Positions 1 to 8,957 of a DNA stretch of 30,075 bases are shown piece after piece. Made by a program: the position numbers and the translations under genes. How positions within the stretch are numbered: the first letter of the stretch is position 1; every line of letters begins with the position of its first letter. The notes under the pieces were generated by a model that saw nothing but the letters and a program-made list of their open reading frames with translations, had not been told where the DNA came from and made no database searches. The stretch is taken from the NCBI GenBank assembly GCA_002390485.1, contig DGPO01000042.1:903-30977 (forward strand), given 5' to 3'. The stretch is from Halieaceae bacterium UBA4438. Lineage in GTDB: Bacteria > Pseudomonadota > Gammaproteobacteria > Pseudomonadales > Halieaceae.

Positions 1-530
1 CCCGCCGAATCCAGTACCAGCTGGCAAAATCCCACGTGCCCAATATCAAAGGTAATCTCGGACAGATGACTTTTATCCACCAAAGACAGCACTAACTCGA
101 CGATCTCGATATCTGCATCGATGCCGGCACAACCAAATATCTCTGCCCCTAACTGCACTGGGCTTCGATCAGCGGGAATCGTGTTCGCGACGCTTTTGAG
201 CGTTGAACCTGCGTAGCACAGTCGTGACACGCCTGCTCGGCCAAGACTGTGTGCGTCGATACGAGCAACTTGAGGCGTTATGTCAGCGCGCACGGCCAAC
301 GTCCGTCCTGTCTCTCTGTCTGCAAACTTACAACTCAGAACTTCAAGGTCCGCGCCCAGCCCGACCAACAATGAATCGGTAAACTCCACCAACGGTGGCA
401 CAACGTATTCGTAGCCCCAGGTCGCACAGGTGTCCAATAACAAACGTCGACAGCCTTCGACACGGCCCGCCTGCTCAGGCAAAAGCTCATCGATCCCGTT
501 AGGGAGCAACCATCGTGTTGTATCACCCAT
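1..530 (-). CDS. hisZ: ATP phosphoribosyltransferase regulatory subunit HisZ, C-terminus cut by window edge
   Basis: HisZ is a catalytically dead histidyl-tRNA synthetase paralogue that joins short-form HisG to make the first enzyme of histidine biosynthesis in the cytoplasm. Reading from the ATG at 530, 176 residues are visible before the window ends. They begin MGDTTRWLLPNGIDELLPEQ and contain the class II synthetase-like block ADITPQVARIDAH followed by RSPVQLGAEIFG, as in the HisS/HisZ core. A purine-rich AAGAG lies directly before the ATG. The gene follows hflC on the same strand after a 95-base gap, matching the hflK-hflC-hisZ order of Pseudomonas-like gammaproteobacteria; in that order purA is expected beyond the edge. 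A true HisS is less likely because of this context, but the HisS-specific C-terminal anticodon domain cannot be checked here. Confidence 0.9.
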   Translation of the reverse strand, partial: MGDTTRWLLPNGIDELLPEQAGRVEGCRRLLLDTCATWGYEYVVPPLVEFTDSLLVGLGADLEVLSCKFADRETGRTLAVRADITPQVARIDAHSLGRAGVSRLCYAGSTLKSVANTIPADRSPVQLGAEIFGCAGIDADIEIVELVLSLVDKSHLSEITFDIGHVGFCQLVLDSA

Positions 531-625
531 CTCTTAGTCCAAACGCTAAAGGCCGGGGTCGTGTGCAACCCTGTGACCGTACGCTGGCATTATCGCCGGT
601 ACAGCCGCAGAGTTACAGCAGAAGA

Positions 626-1498
626 TTACTGACCGGCCTTCGGATCTCTCAAATACTGAAAGAACTGGCTGTCCGGCTGCAACAGCATAATATCGCCACC
701 ACCCGCAAACGTGGTTTGGTAAGCGTTCAAGCTTCGGACGAACGAATAGAACTCGGGATCACGATTAAAGGCCTCAGCGTAAATACGCGTCGCGTCTGCA
801 TCGCCGCTACCCCGTATAATTTCCGCATCTCTCACAGCCTCAGCCTCGAGCACCGTGACCTTTCGATCCGCTTCAGCACGCATGCCCTCGGCGATCTCCT
901 TACCCTCGGAGCGTAGCTCTCGCGCTTCCTTCTCTCGTTCGGCGTTCATTCGTCGATACACGGACTGAGACACTTCATTTGGGAGATCAATTTTTTTAAC
1001 GCGAACATCAATCACCTCGATACCCAGTCTATCCAACACCGTTTCGTTAAGTCGCGCTTTCACCGCCTCCATGAGCTGGTCTCGCTCACCAGAAACCACC
1101 TCTTGAACTGTTCGACCCGCCACCTGGTTTCTCAGATCATCGTTAATCCGCTGGGACAGTAGTGCCGCCGCCCTAAATTCCTCGCCATTGGTTGCCGTGT
1201 AGTACTTGGAGGTGTCGACCACGCGAAACTTGGCGTATGAATCCACAATCAGTTGCTTCTGTTCCTGCGTAAAGAAACGCTCAGGCGTTGAATCGACCGT
1301 CAAAATACGACCATCGAACTTTCGAACAGAATCGACAAAAGGCACCTTGAAGTGCAGTCCGGGCGCAAGATCTGCCCTCACCACTTCTCCAAACTTCAAC
1401 AACACCCCGCGCTGTGTCTCACTGATGACATAGATCGAGTTACTGAGAACGAAAAACCCCAAAAAGAACAGCGTTCCAATAATATTTTGTCTAGACAT
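626..1498 (-). CDS. hflC: FtsH protease modulator HflC
   Basis: HflC is a band-7/SPFH inner-membrane protein that with HflK forms a large periplasmic cage around the FtsH protease and modulates its activity. The 290-residue product has one membrane segment at about residues 5-25 and then an SPFH domain starting ISETQRGVLLKFGEVV, with RSEGKEIAEGMRAEADRK in the later helical region and a conserved C-terminal part (AEAFNRDPEFYSFVRSLNAY). The length is close to the E. coli protein. The start is supported by an AGGAGG at 1508-1513 (minus strand), which lies inside the last hflK codons; only two bases separate the hflK stop from the hflC ATG, so translation is probably coupled. Confidence 0.97.
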   Translation of the reverse strand: MSRQNIIGTLFFLGFFVLSNSIYVISETQRGVLLKFGEVVRADLAPGLHFKVPFVDSVRKFDGRILTVDSTPERFFTQEQKQLIVDSYAKFRVVDTSKYYTATNGEEFRAAALLSQRINDDLRNQVAGRTVQEVVSGERDQLMEAVKARLNETVLDRLGIEVIDVRVKKIDLPNEVSQSVYRRMNAEREKEARELRSEGKEIAEGMRAEADRKVTVLEAEAVRDAEIIRGSGDADATRIYAEAFNRDPEFYSFVRSLNAYQTTFAGGGDIMLLQPDSQFFQYLRDPKAGQ

Positions 1499-1500
1499 GG

Positions 1501-2655
1501 TTAACGACCTCCTCGCTGGTTACGCCCATTGAGGTCACGCCGAAGCTGCTCTGTTACAGCGTCGGTGACCTCACGAAGTTGCTGAGACGTCAGGCCACGA
1601 CTCATTGCGCCTGGCAAGACGCCACTGCCCGCAGACGGGGCCATCTTATCGAGCGGCAGGTACATCACGTTATTACCGCCTTCAACATCGACCATGACTT
1701 TATTGGTCTTTGAGAGCACAGATTCGAGTGCATCAAGGTAAAGGCGCTCTCGCGTCACCTTGGGTGCCTTCGAATATTCATCAAGCAGCTGGTCAAATCG
1801 CTTCGCTTCACCGGTCGCTTTCGCAATCACCTGTTGTCGGTAAGCCTCTGCCTCCTCCTCAATTCGCTGCGCGCGACCGCGTGCTTCGGGGACAATGCCG
1901 TTGGCATAGGACTCTGCCTCGTTCTTGACACGCTCTTCATCCTCCCGCGCTTTAATCACGTCATCGAATGCTTCTTGGACCTGAGTAGGGGGACTGGCAT
2001 CGTCAATGTTGACCTTTTGCACGTTGATACCCGTCGTGTAGTTTCGCAGGTACAGCTGCAGTCGCTCTCTCACTTTCACCGCAATTTCAGCACGACCTTC
2101 CGTTAACACCAAGGCCATGGTGCCGTCACCAACGACGTGACGCAGTGCACTTTGCGCCGCATGCTGGAGTGATCGCTCCGGGTCACGCACTTCAAGAACG
2201 AAGTTTTTGGGATCGTTAATGACGTACTGCACCGACATGCTGACATCTACAATATTTTCGTCCTGTGTCAGCATGGTTTCTCTAAACTGAGCAGAACGGA
2301 CCTGTGTAATGTTCACGCGTGTCAGTGTGTCGATCCCCCGCGGATACCAAAACAAACCCGGCTGTGCTGTTTTGCTGTATTCGCCGAGTCTGAGCACGAC
2401 TGCACGCTCTTGCTCGCCAATCTGAGTGAGACCTAAGAGCCCCCAAATTGTGAGGGCAACAATCGCTACGATGCCGACGAGACCGCCCATGCCCTTTCCG
2501 CTGCCACCACTCGAACCACCGGACCTGCGACCAAAAAAGCCGTTCAGCTGCGCTTGCAGCTTGCGAAGGGCCTCATCAAGATCCGGAGGACCCTGATCCT
2601 TGCCACCCCAGGGGTCGCGCGGGCCATTGCCGCCATTGGGCTCGTTCCATGACAT
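1501..2655 (-). CDS. hflK: FtsH protease modulator HflK
   Basis: HflK is the partner of HflC in the membrane cage that controls FtsH. The 384-residue product begins with the Gly/Pro/Asp-rich cytoplasmic HflK N-terminal region (MSWNEPNGGNGPRDPWGG, then LDEALRKLQAQLNGFFG), followed by a Gly/Ser-rich linker, one membrane segment at about residues 57-77, an SPFH domain (GEQERAVVLRLGEYSKTAQPG) and a long coiled-coil helix rich in Glu and Arg (about residues 235-290). The C-terminus ends in the basic RNQRGGR, whose codons also supply the hflC ribosome site. A GAGGAATAAGAT sequence precedes the ATG. The gap to hflX upstream is 77 bases, enough for only a short leader. Confidence 0.97.
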   Translation of the reverse strand: MSWNEPNGGNGPRDPWGGKDQGPPDLDEALRKLQAQLNGFFGRRSGGSSGGSGKGMGGLVGIVAIVALTIWGLLGLTQIGEQERAVVLRLGEYSKTAQPGLFWYPRGIDTLTRVNITQVRSAQFRETMLTQDENIVDVSMSVQYVINDPKNFVLEVRDPERSLQHAAQSALRHVVGDGTMALVLTEGRAEIAVKVRERLQLYLRNYTTGINVQKVNIDDASPPTQVQEAFDDVIKAREDEERVKNEAESYANGIVPEARGRAQRIEEEAEAYRQQVIAKATGEAKRFDQLLDEYSKAPKVTRERLYLDALESVLSKTNKVMVDVEGGNNVMYLPLDKMAPSAGSGVLPGAMSRGLTSQQLREVTDAVTEQLRRDLNGRNQRGGR

Positions 2656-2732
2656 ATCTTATTCCTCGATGAATAGTGGCAATAGTCTAACAAAACCTGT
2701 GGTGATAAGGGGGCATCATCGGCGCGATAACG

Positions 2733-3995
2733 TCAAAAACTGTACCGAGTCTTCAACCGCGTCCAATCTGCCTCCGGCAAATGGACGTTTAATGCACTGC
2801 CACCCGCCTCAAGCCACTCTTCCGACTTCACTGCCCCCAGCTCGTAAAGCGCAGCGCGGAGCTTCCCTTGCGATGGCGTCAACTCGATACAGGCATTGAA
2901 AAAATTACCCGCAAGACGCTCGCCAATCGCCATTCTAAGCAACTCCAGTCCAGCACCGGATTTGGCCGAGACGGAGACCGTGTCGGGGCGTCCGTCACTG
3001 TCCCGAGTCATTCTGGGTTCGCGTTCGAGAAGATCGATTTTGTTGTAGACCAAAAGCTGAGGGATATCACCTGCGCCGATTTCCTCGAGCACAGACTCCA
3101 CCTCCGACTTTAAAAATTCCCGATCGTCCGCGGCCACATCAATGACGTGAATCAGCAGCGACGCATTGAGCGTCTCCTCAAGCGTTGCACGAAACGCCTG
3201 CACAAGCGTGTGCGGTAGGTCTGCGATAAAGCCGACCGTGTCGGCAATAACGACTTCACCAAGCCCGTCTATTTCGACGCGTGCAAGCGTCGGGTCCAGC
3301 GTTGCGAACAACTGATCCGCCGCATAAACAATCGATTCGGACCAGGTATTAAACAAGGTCGACTTACCCGCATTGGTGTAACCCACCAGCGAGACCAGCG
3401 GGACCTCTGCCCGCTGACGTGCCCGCCGATTTTGTGCGCGTTGCTGGCGCACCTTGTCGAGGCGAGATTCTATCGTGCTGACACGCTCGCGAAGCAGTCT
3501 TCGGTCAGTTTCTAACTGCGTCTCACCCGGGCCGCGTAAACCGATCCCGCCTTTTTGCCGCTCAAGGTGTGTCCAACCGCGGATCAACCGCGTGCTGATG
3601 TGTTTAAGTTGTGCCAGCTCAACCTGCAGCTTGCCTTCATGCGTTCGCGCCCGCTGCGCAAAAATATCCAGAATCAATCCTGTACGCGCGATCACACGGC
3701 AACAGAGATAGGCTTCGAGGTTCCGCTCCTGACTGGGTGAAAGCACATGATTGAACACGACCAAGTCGGCTTCAACGCGGTCGACCTCTTCCTTGATCTC
3801 ATCAAGCTTGCCTTGGCCAATAAAATATTTGGCCATGGGTACTCGTCGCGAGCCTCTAATGATTGAGGTTGGGTCGCCACCAGCGGAGCGCACAAGCTCA
3901 ATAAACTCACCCAAATCGGGTTCGTGTCTTCCGCCATCGATTGCAATTTGGACGAGTACCGTGCGCTCACCACCGTCGTGGAGATCAAAAAACAT
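2733..3995 (-). CDS. hflX: Ribosome-rescue/splitting GTPase HflX
   Basis: HflX is a GTPase that binds the 50S subunit and splits stalled or stressed ribosomes. The 420-residue product has the N-terminal HflX domain (about residues 10-190, with the glycine-rich GGIGLRGPGETQLETDRR at 149-166 that reaches the peptidyl transferase centre in the family) and then a G domain: G1 GYTNAGKS at 205-212, G3 DTVGF at 252-256, G4 NKID at 318-321, and a G5-like SAKSG near 343. The start MFFDLHDGGERTVLVQI matches the family well. No Shine-Dalgarno is visible; a 14-base palindrome sits two bases before the ATG (separate entry). The gene lies 44 bases after hfq in the same direction, as in E. coli. Confidence 0.97.
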   Translation of the reverse strand: MFFDLHDGGERTVLVQIAIDGGRHEPDLGEFIELVRSAGGDPTSIIRGSRRVPMAKYFIGQGKLDEIKEEVDRVEADLVVFNHVLSPSQERNLEAYLCCRVIARTGLILDIFAQRARTHEGKLQVELAQLKHISTRLIRGWTHLERQKGGIGLRGPGETQLETDRRLLRERVSTIESRLDKVRQQRAQNRRARQRAEVPLVSLVGYTNAGKSTLFNTWSESIVYAADQLFATLDPTLARVEIDGLGEVVIADTVGFIADLPHTLVQAFRATLEETLNASLLIHVIDVAADDREFLKSEVESVLEEIGAGDIPQLLVYNKIDLLEREPRMTRDSDGRPDTVSVSAKSGAGLELLRMAIGERLAGNFFNACIELTPSQGKLRAALYELGAVKSEEWLEAGGSALNVHLPEADWTRLKTRYSF

Positions 3996-3997
3996 AA

Positions 3998-4011
3998 CGG
4001 TTATCTAACCG
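3998..4011 (-). promoter_or_regulatory. Palindrome touching the hflX start, possible start-site hairpin
   Basis: The bases CGGTTATCTAACCG form a perfect 6-base inverted repeat around a 2-base centre, ending two bases before the hflX ATG. In RNA the stem would have to open slightly for a usable loop, but it would occupy the place where a Shine-Dalgarno is expected, and none is seen. A translational control or a protein operator is possible; chance cannot be excluded for so short a repeat. Confidence 0.3.
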
Positions 4012-4039
4012 GTCTAGGCCGGGGGGCTGGCGGCTGCTC

Positions 4040-4285
4040 TTATGCAGCAGCTTCTTCCTCACTGGGCTCAATCGGAATACGAACATTCCGCGCAGGCACC
4101 ACGGTCGAAATCGCGTGCTTATAGACCATCTGCGAGACCGTATTTTTCAGTAGCACAACAAATTGATCGAACGACTCAATTTGGCCCTGAAGCTTAATGC
4201 CATTGACGAGGTATATAGACACCTGAACACGCTCTTTTCTGAGTGCGTTGAGGTAAGGGTCTTGTAGCGTTTGCCCTTTTGACAT
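4040..4285 (-). CDS. hfq: RNA chaperone Hfq
   Basis: Hfq is the hexameric Sm-like RNA chaperone that pairs small RNAs with mRNAs. The 81-residue product carries the family start [20 protein letters not shown], the Sm1 segment ([25 protein letters not shown]) and the Sm2 signature with [11 protein letters not shown]8, F42 and the Y-K-H triplet used for uridine binding on the proximal face are present. The C-terminal tail is very short (about 14 residues after the core, ending EEEAAA), unlike the approximately 35-residue tail of E. coli Hfq. A strong AAGGAG at 4291-4296 is placed five bases before the ATG. It sits between miaA and hflX as in E. coli, and the 75-base gap from miaA contains two hairpins. 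Confidence 0.99.
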   Translation of the reverse strand: MSKGQTLQDPYLNALRKERVQVSIYLVNGIKLQGQIESFDQFVVLLKNTVSQMVYKHAISTVVPARNVRIPIEPSEEEAAA

Positions 4286-4307
4286 GTGATCTCCTTAGAA
4301 AGTTGGC

Positions 4308-4347
4308 GGTCGCAAAAAAGGAGGCGACCCAAAGCCCCAGAATGGGG
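4308..4347 (-). promoter_or_regulatory. Two hairpins in the miaA-hfq gap
   Basis: Reading the minus strand from miaA towards hfq, a 5-base stem (CCCCA/TGGGG, loop of 3) lies at 4335-4347. It is followed by a perfect 6-base stem GGTCGC/GCGACC at 4308-4313 and 4324-4329, with a 10-base loop holding CTCCTTTTTT. The hfq Shine-Dalgarno begins 11 bases after the second stem. The T-run is inside the loop rather than after the stem, so this is not a standard intrinsic terminator. It could be an attenuator, an mRNA processing site or an autoregulatory Hfq-binding leader (the U-run is an Hfq-like target). Confidence 0.35.
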
Positions 4348-4360
4348 GGTGCATAGTCTA

Positions 4361-5278
4361 CTACGACAGTGGTGGTACTAGGTAGTTCCTTACTTTAAAT
4401 TTGACCTGTTCTTGTGCATTTTCTGCCGCACTGTCTACCCAGTTTAGATCAGTCCAGCTCCTTAGCCAGGTTATTTGCCGCTTTGCGAGCTGTCTCGTTG
4501 CAGCGATGCCTTTATCGCGCGCCTCAGCGAGCGAACACTCCCCCGACAAATGTGACCAAATCTGGCGATACCCAACGGCGCGAATAGCCGGAAGATCCAC
4601 ATGCAAGTCGCCTCTGCGATACAAAGCCGCTACCTCATCAACAAAACCTTGCGCCAGCATTGTGTCAAAGCGAGACTCAATTCGGTCATGCAGCATCTTA
4701 CGCTCGGCCGGCATCAGGGCTACACAGATCGCCGCTTTTTTTGACTGCTTTGACGCCGCTCGCCACTGACTCATGGGCACACCACTGAGCCGAAAAACCT
4801 CCAGTGCGCGCGCAATGCGCTGACTGTGATTCGGGTGCAATTGTGCCGCGGTAGCGGGATCAATCAGTTCGAGCTCTCGGTGCAACGCGGGCCAACCACG
4901 CGCGGCCGCATTGGCTTCTATCTCGGCGCGCAGCGCGGAGTCTGAGGCGGGCATATCTGCCAGACCTTCGATTAGCGCTTTAAAATACATCATGGTCCCA
5001 CCGACCAAAATTGTCCGTTTTCCGCGCGATCGTGCCTCTTGGGCAGCCTCAATGGCGTCGGAGACGAAGTCAGCCGCCGTGTAAATGTCGGCAGGGTCTC
5101 TTATATCTACTAAATGATGAGGGTAGCTCACTTGAGCTGCGCCAATCGTCAAGCCGCGATAAACCAAGGCTGAATCGACACTGATAAGCTCCGCGTTGAA
5201 GGCTTCAGCGAGGGCGATTGCGGTGTCTGTCTTCCCGGCCGCCGTTGGCCCCATGAGACAAATCAGCGGCTCACTCAC
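4361..5278 (-). CDS. miaA: tRNA dimethylallyltransferase MiaA
   Basis: MiaA transfers dimethylallyl from DMAPP to A37 of tRNAs that read UNN codons. The P-loop GPTAAGKT is near the N-terminus (residues 10-17), followed by [17 protein letters not shown], the [15 protein letters not shown] block and [12 protein letters not shown] near the C-terminus, all family signatures. The usual I-G-T-A-K-P segment is replaced by I-G-A-A-Q-V, and about five residues after it are missing relative to E. coli. I chose the GTG at 5278, one base after the mutL stop, because it gives a family-like start ([17 protein letters not shown], 305 residues). An ATG at 5314 would add 12 residues ([12 protein letters not shown]) and overlap mutL by 35 bases; neither start has a good Shine-Dalgarno. 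Confidence 0.95.
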   Translation of the reverse strand: MSEPLICLMGPTAAGKTDTAIALAEAFNAELISVDSALVYRGLTIGAAQVSYPHHLVDIRDPADIYTAADFVSDAIEAAQEARSRGKRTILVGGTMMYFKALIEGLADMPASDSALRAEIEANAAARGWPALHRELELIDPATAAQLHPNHSQRIARALEVFRLSGVPMSQWRAASKQSKKAAICVALMPAERKMLHDRIESRFDTMLAQGFVDEVAALYRRGDLHVDLPAIRAVGYRQIWSHLSGECSLAEARDKGIAATRQLAKRQITWLRSWTDLNWVDSAAENAQEQVKFKVRNYLVPPLS

Positions 5279-5279
5279 C

Positions 5280-7133
5280 TTATCGCCCACGCAAGAACAA
5301 CTTATCGAGCTCATCGTGACTTAACTGCACCCATGTCGGTCGTCCATGATTGCACTGCCCAGAGTTCTCAGTGATCTCCATGTCCCGCAGCAATGCGTTC
5401 ATTTCTGCAAGCGACAAGGGTCGATTTGCTCTCACAGACCCATGGCAGGCCATTGTGGCCAATATTTCGTCCATGCGCGCCGCGAGTCGATCGCTGTGCC
5501 CCACTTCGGAGAGATCTGAAAGCACATCACGTACTAGTCGCTCGGCGTTGTCGCGCGCCAAAATGACGGGGATCTCACGGATCACTACACTGCCTTCACT
5601 GGCAATATCGATAACAAGACCCAGTCGCAAGAACTCTCCCGAGAACTCCTCAAAAGCCGCCATTTCGTTGCTTGAGAGTGACAATGCCGAGGGCACCAAT
5701 AGGGGTTGGCTGGCCAGGGTCTGTGTGGCCCTCGCAGCTTTCAAACGCTCATAGGTGATCCGTTCATGGGCCGCGTGAGCGTCAACCAAAACCATTCCGT
5801 GTGCATTTTGAGCCACAATATACGCGCCGTGCAGATGGGCCACCGCGAACCCCAAGGGTGGGACGTCGACAGGCTGATTCTCCGACACGGTATGAGCACC
5901 CGCAGGTCCGACTCTTGAATTAACCGTGCCACGGTCCGATAAGCCTGCGCTAAAACGTTCAAAAGACCGAGATGGCTCACGCGTTTCTGATGCGTACTCA
6001 GCGACCCCGTAAGCCCCAGTAGTGAGAGTCTGGCGAGGCGTTTCGAGCCCCATTGAGACCTGCTCGAACTGGGCTGACGCAATCTCAGATAGGTTGGCCG
6101 TATTCGTCTGATCCTCCGGCCTAACCTCAGCGAGGGCTCGGCCGAGCGTACTGAACACAAACCCGTGGACAGATCGACTGTCCCGAAACCGGACTTCATG
6201 CTTCGTGGGGTGCACGTTGACATCGACTCGACTGGCATCGAGCTCAAGAAATAGCGCGTACGCCGGATGTCGGCCACCGTACAAGACATCCCGATAGGCT
6301 TGGCGAACAGCGTGTGTAATTACTTTGTCCTTGACCACTCGCCCATTGACGAAAAAGTACTGCAGGTCCGCCTGCGACCGAGAAAATGTCGGCAATCCAA
6401 CCCAGCCTCGCAAAGACAGACCGTGAGCGACCCGGTCAACCACCACACTCTGATGCGCAAATCCGTCACCACAGATCCCAATAACGCGCCGCTGCAGATC
6501 TTGCTCGGACGTACCCGAGGGCAGCCGATGGGTCACCTTACCGTTGTGCGACAGCACGAAGCTCACATCGGGTCGGGCGAGCGCAGTCCGCTTAACCACC
6601 TCCTCAATGCGTGCAAATTCCGTTCGCTCAGTTTTTAAGAACTTTCGCCGCGCGGGCGTGTTGTAAAAGAGGTCTCGAATCTCAAGCGTAGACCCTTGGG
6701 GATGCGCGGCAGGGGCGACACTGACCTTCATGTCACGACCTTCACACTGCGCCACATGGCCATTGCCGGGTTGGTCTGTTGTGTTAGAGGTGATCGAAAA
6801 TTTCGAAACCGACGCAATCGACGCAAGCGCCTCACCTCTAAAACCCAAGGTGGCAACGGCCTCTAAATCGTCAATCGACGCAATTTTACTCGTGGCGTGA
6901 CGCGCGAGAGCGAGACTCAAGTCCTCGCTCGCGATACCTATACCGTTATCGGTTATTCGTATCTGTTTCACACCGCCCGATTCAATATCGATCGAAATCT
7001 TGTCGGCAGCGGCATCCAGCGCATTCTCCAACACCTCTTTAACAACAGACGCCGGACGCTCAACCACTTCCCCAGCCGCAATTTGGTTGGCAAGCCTGCT
7101 GTCGAGCTGCCGAATTTTGCCCGTTGATGTCAT
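5280..7133 (-). CDS. mutL: DNA mismatch repair protein MutL
   Basis: MutL is the GHKL ATPase that couples mismatch recognition by MutS to strand removal. The 617-residue product begins with the ATPase core: ENALDAAA (residues 36-43), TDNGIGI (61-67), [10 protein letters not shown] (94-103), and the transducer region ending [14 protein letters not shown] (about 303-316). A variable linker of roughly 100 residues follows. The C-terminal dimerisation domain carries [12 protein letters not shown] at 451-462, ACHGSVR at 562-568 and GQCNHGRP at 592-599, the metal-site motifs of MutL proteins with endonuclease activity; the canonical DQHA is DAHA here. Its ATG overlaps the amiB stop (ATGA), so translation is coupled. 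Confidence 0.98.
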   Translation of the reverse strand: MTSTGKIRQLDSRLANQIAAGEVVERPASVVKEVLENALDAAADKISIDIESGGVKQIRITDNGIGIASEDLSLALARHATSKIASIDDLEAVATLGFRGEALASIASVSKFSITSNTTDQPGNGHVAQCEGRDMKVSVAPAAHPQGSTLEIRDLFYNTPARRKFLKTERTEFARIEEVVKRTALARPDVSFVLSHNGKVTHRLPSGTSEQDLQRRVIGICGDGFAHQSVVVDRVAHGLSLRGWVGLPTFSRSQADLQYFFVNGRVVKDKVITHAVRQAYRDVLYGGRHPAYALFLELDASRVDVNVHPTKHEVRFRDSRSVHGFVFSTLGRALAEVRPEDQTNTANLSEIASAQFEQVSMGLETPRQTLTTGAYGVAEYASETREPSRSFERFSAGLSDRGTVNSRVGPAGAHTVSENQPVDVPPLGFAVAHLHGAYIVAQNAHGMVLVDAHAAHERITYERLKAARATQTLASQPLLVPSALSLSSNEMAAFEEFSGEFLRLGLVIDIASEGSVVIREIPVILARDNAERLVRDVLSDLSEVGHSDRLAARMDEILATMACHGSVRANRPLSLAEMNALLRDMEITENSGQCNHGRPTWVQLSHDELDKLFLRGR

Positions 7134-8476
7134 CCCGACTCCGGAATAATAAGAACCTGACCCACTCTAATACTGTTAGAGGACAGATCATTTTTTGACT
7201 TTAATGCCTCAAGGGTCACTGAGTAGCGTGAGGCGATGCCTGACAAGGTGTCTCCGCGCACAACCTTCACACTGCGACCGGCTGGCATGGGAGCGGACGA
7301 TGCACGTGCAAAAACAGTGCCCGGTGGCGGGTTTGCTCTAAACCAACGTTCGACCCCGACAAAAATAGCCGCCGCCATTTTGGTTTGATAGCTCGGTGTG
7401 GCCAACAACGCGGACTCCTTTGGATTTGATATAAAACCCGTTTCAACCAAGATTGACGGAATATCAGGAGACTTCAATACCAAAAACGCTGCCTGCTCGA
7501 CCTTCTTCTTGTGGAGACGCTGAGCCACTTCACCCATCTCACCCAAGATCTCTGTCCCAATGCTTAAACTCGAGTCGAGTGTTCCAGTCATGGACAAGTC
7601 AGTCAGCACACCGGCCAAGACGTCATCCAGCTCCGATACCGCAACGCCTCCGACTAAGTCCGCGGCGTTGCCTTTATCAGCAAGGTACTGCGCGGTGGTG
7701 GAAGTGGCCCCCCGTGTCGACAGCGCATAGACCGACGCACCGTTCGCCGAGGGGTGCGTAAACGCATCCGCATGAATAGAGATGAACAAATCCGCTTGAT
7801 TCTTGCGCGCCAAATCTCTGCGACCTTTGTGGGTGATGTAATAGTCACCCGTACGAATCATGACAGGGGTGAACGCCGACGAGGTCTCAAACTGCCGCTT
7901 CAATCGGTTCGCGATTTGTAAAACAACGTTTTTCTCGCGAAGTTTGTTGGGACCCGACGCACCGGGGTCCTCTCCACCGTGACCCGCATCAATCGCCACC
8001 ACCACCGGTCGCCGACGATCGACTTGTTGCACGCTTTTCGGCGGTGTGACGATCGCGGGTACTGCGTCAATATTGGCATCGTAAAGGTCCAATACCAACC
8101 GGTGCCCTGTCCGCTCATTAGCGGACAGTTGAAAGCTCTTCGGTCTAACCTTGGCGGTAAGATCAAACACCACACGAAGATCTTCACCCTGGCGGACACC
8201 TGATCTGACGCGCGCCACTGGCGTCCCCTCAAGCGGCAGGTCTGTGAGTACACCCACCAAAGACGCACCCTTTACATCCAACACCAGACGCGACGGATTT
8301 TCGAGCTCCAAAACGGTGTGTGCGGTGGGCCCAGACAAATCCAGCACGATGCGCGTGTGGTCCGGCGCCCGCCAGAGTCGGACGTCCTCGACATTGACCG
8401 CAGCACCGGCGAAAGGGGCGACGAGCAGTCCTAGCAGCAAAAGCAACATGGTGGAACTGCCTCGCCTACTCAACAT
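7130..8476 (-). CDS. amiB: N-acetylmuramoyl-L-alanine amidase AmiB/AmiC type, with LysM
   Basis: This periplasmic zinc amidase cleaves the peptide from muramic acid during daughter-cell separation. From the chosen ATG the 448-residue product has a signal peptide (hydrophobic run about residues 10-26), an AMIN domain for septal targeting (about 27-131), an Amidase_3 domain (about 159-380) with AIDAGHGGEDPGA (H166), REKN (E181), SIHAD (H235) and LVETGFISN (E345) supplying zinc ligands and the catalytic glutamate, and a C-terminal LysM (about 403-445, VVRGDTLSGIASRY). An autoinhibitory helix region lies around residues 265-320, as in AmiB/AmiC. I chose the ATG at 8476, which has GGAG six bases before it; a GTG four codons upstream is possible. 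It overlaps tsaE and mutL. Confidence 0.96.
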   Translation of the reverse strand: MLSRRGSSTMLLLLLGLLVAPFAGAAVNVEDVRLWRAPDHTRIVLDLSGPTAHTVLELENPSRLVLDVKGASLVGVLTDLPLEGTPVARVRSGVRQGEDLRVVFDLTAKVRPKSFQLSANERTGHRLVLDLYDANIDAVPAIVTPPKSVQQVDRRRPVVVAIDAGHGGEDPGASGPNKLREKNVVLQIANRLKRQFETSSAFTPVMIRTGDYYITHKGRRDLARKNQADLFISIHADAFTHPSANGASVYALSTRGATSTTAQYLADKGNAADLVGGVAVSELDDVLAGVLTDLSMTGTLDSSLSIGTEILGEMGEVAQRLHKKKVEQAAFLVLKSPDIPSILVETGFISNPKESALLATPSYQTKMAAAIFVGVERWFRANPPPGTVFARASSAPMPAGRSVKVVRGDTLSGIASRYSVTLEALKSKNDLSSNSIRVGQVLIIPESG

Positions 8477-8951
8477 GATCCACTCCACAGCGTTCGAGCA
8501 CTTGGGACCCGTGGGTCGTCAGCGCTAAAACGCGAAGTGCTCGCCCCGACCCACGCTCGCTCAACTCGATTTTCAAATCAGGATTCGGCAGCCATCCTTC
8601 ACCGCGACTGGGCCACTCGATCAACACGATGGCACCACTGGCCAGATAGTCTCGAAAACCCAGAAACTCGAGTTCTTCCGGATCAGACAATCGATACAGA
8701 TCTATGTGACAGACGAGGTGAGTATCGTCTAACTCGTAAGGCTCGCAGAGCGTATAGGTTGGGCTCTTGACCGCTCCGGTGTGTCCGCGAGCACGCAAGA
8801 CTCCGCGGGTAAAGGTGGTTTTACCGGCACCGAGCTCTCCCTCGAGAAAAACCACGTTTCCAGCGATCAAGGCTGCACCGATTTTTCCGCCCACGTCGAC
8901 GGTTGCCGCCTCGTCTGCAAGAAACGTCTGAATTAAACCGAAACTAGTCAT
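8466..8951 (-). CDS. tsaE: tRNA t6A biosynthesis ATPase TsaE
   Basis: TsaE is the small ATPase that works with TsaB-TsaD to attach threonylcarbamoyl to A37 of ANN-decoding tRNAs. The 161-residue product has Walker A GELGAGKTT (38-46), SPTYTL (63-68), HIDLYRL (82-88) and IEWPSRGE (111-118), all TsaE signatures. It is the first gene of the leftward operon. In E. coli nnr precedes tsaE; here nnr is absent and tsaE directly faces queG. No Shine-Dalgarno is seen; TACACT lies exactly six bases before the ATG, suggesting a leaderless message. Its 3' end overlaps amiB by 11 bases. Confidence 0.97.
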   Translation of the reverse strand: MTSFGLIQTFLADEAATVDVGGKIGAALIAGNVVFLEGELGAGKTTFTRGVLRARGHTGAVKSPTYTLCEPYELDDTHLVCHIDLYRLSDPEELEFLGFRDYLASGAIVLIEWPSRGEGWLPNPDLKIELSERGSGRALRVLALTTHGSQVLERCGVDHVE

Positions 8952-8957
8952 GCGCAG

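Noticed and set aside
335..568. Minus-strand frame of 77 residues over the hisZ start
   Set aside because: It is out of frame with hisZ, whose own frame gives a clear family match from the ATG at 530.
515..916. Plus-strand frame of 133 residues at the hflC end
   Set aside because: It is antisense to hflC, has no family-like features and no ribosome site; it mirrors hflC codon bias.
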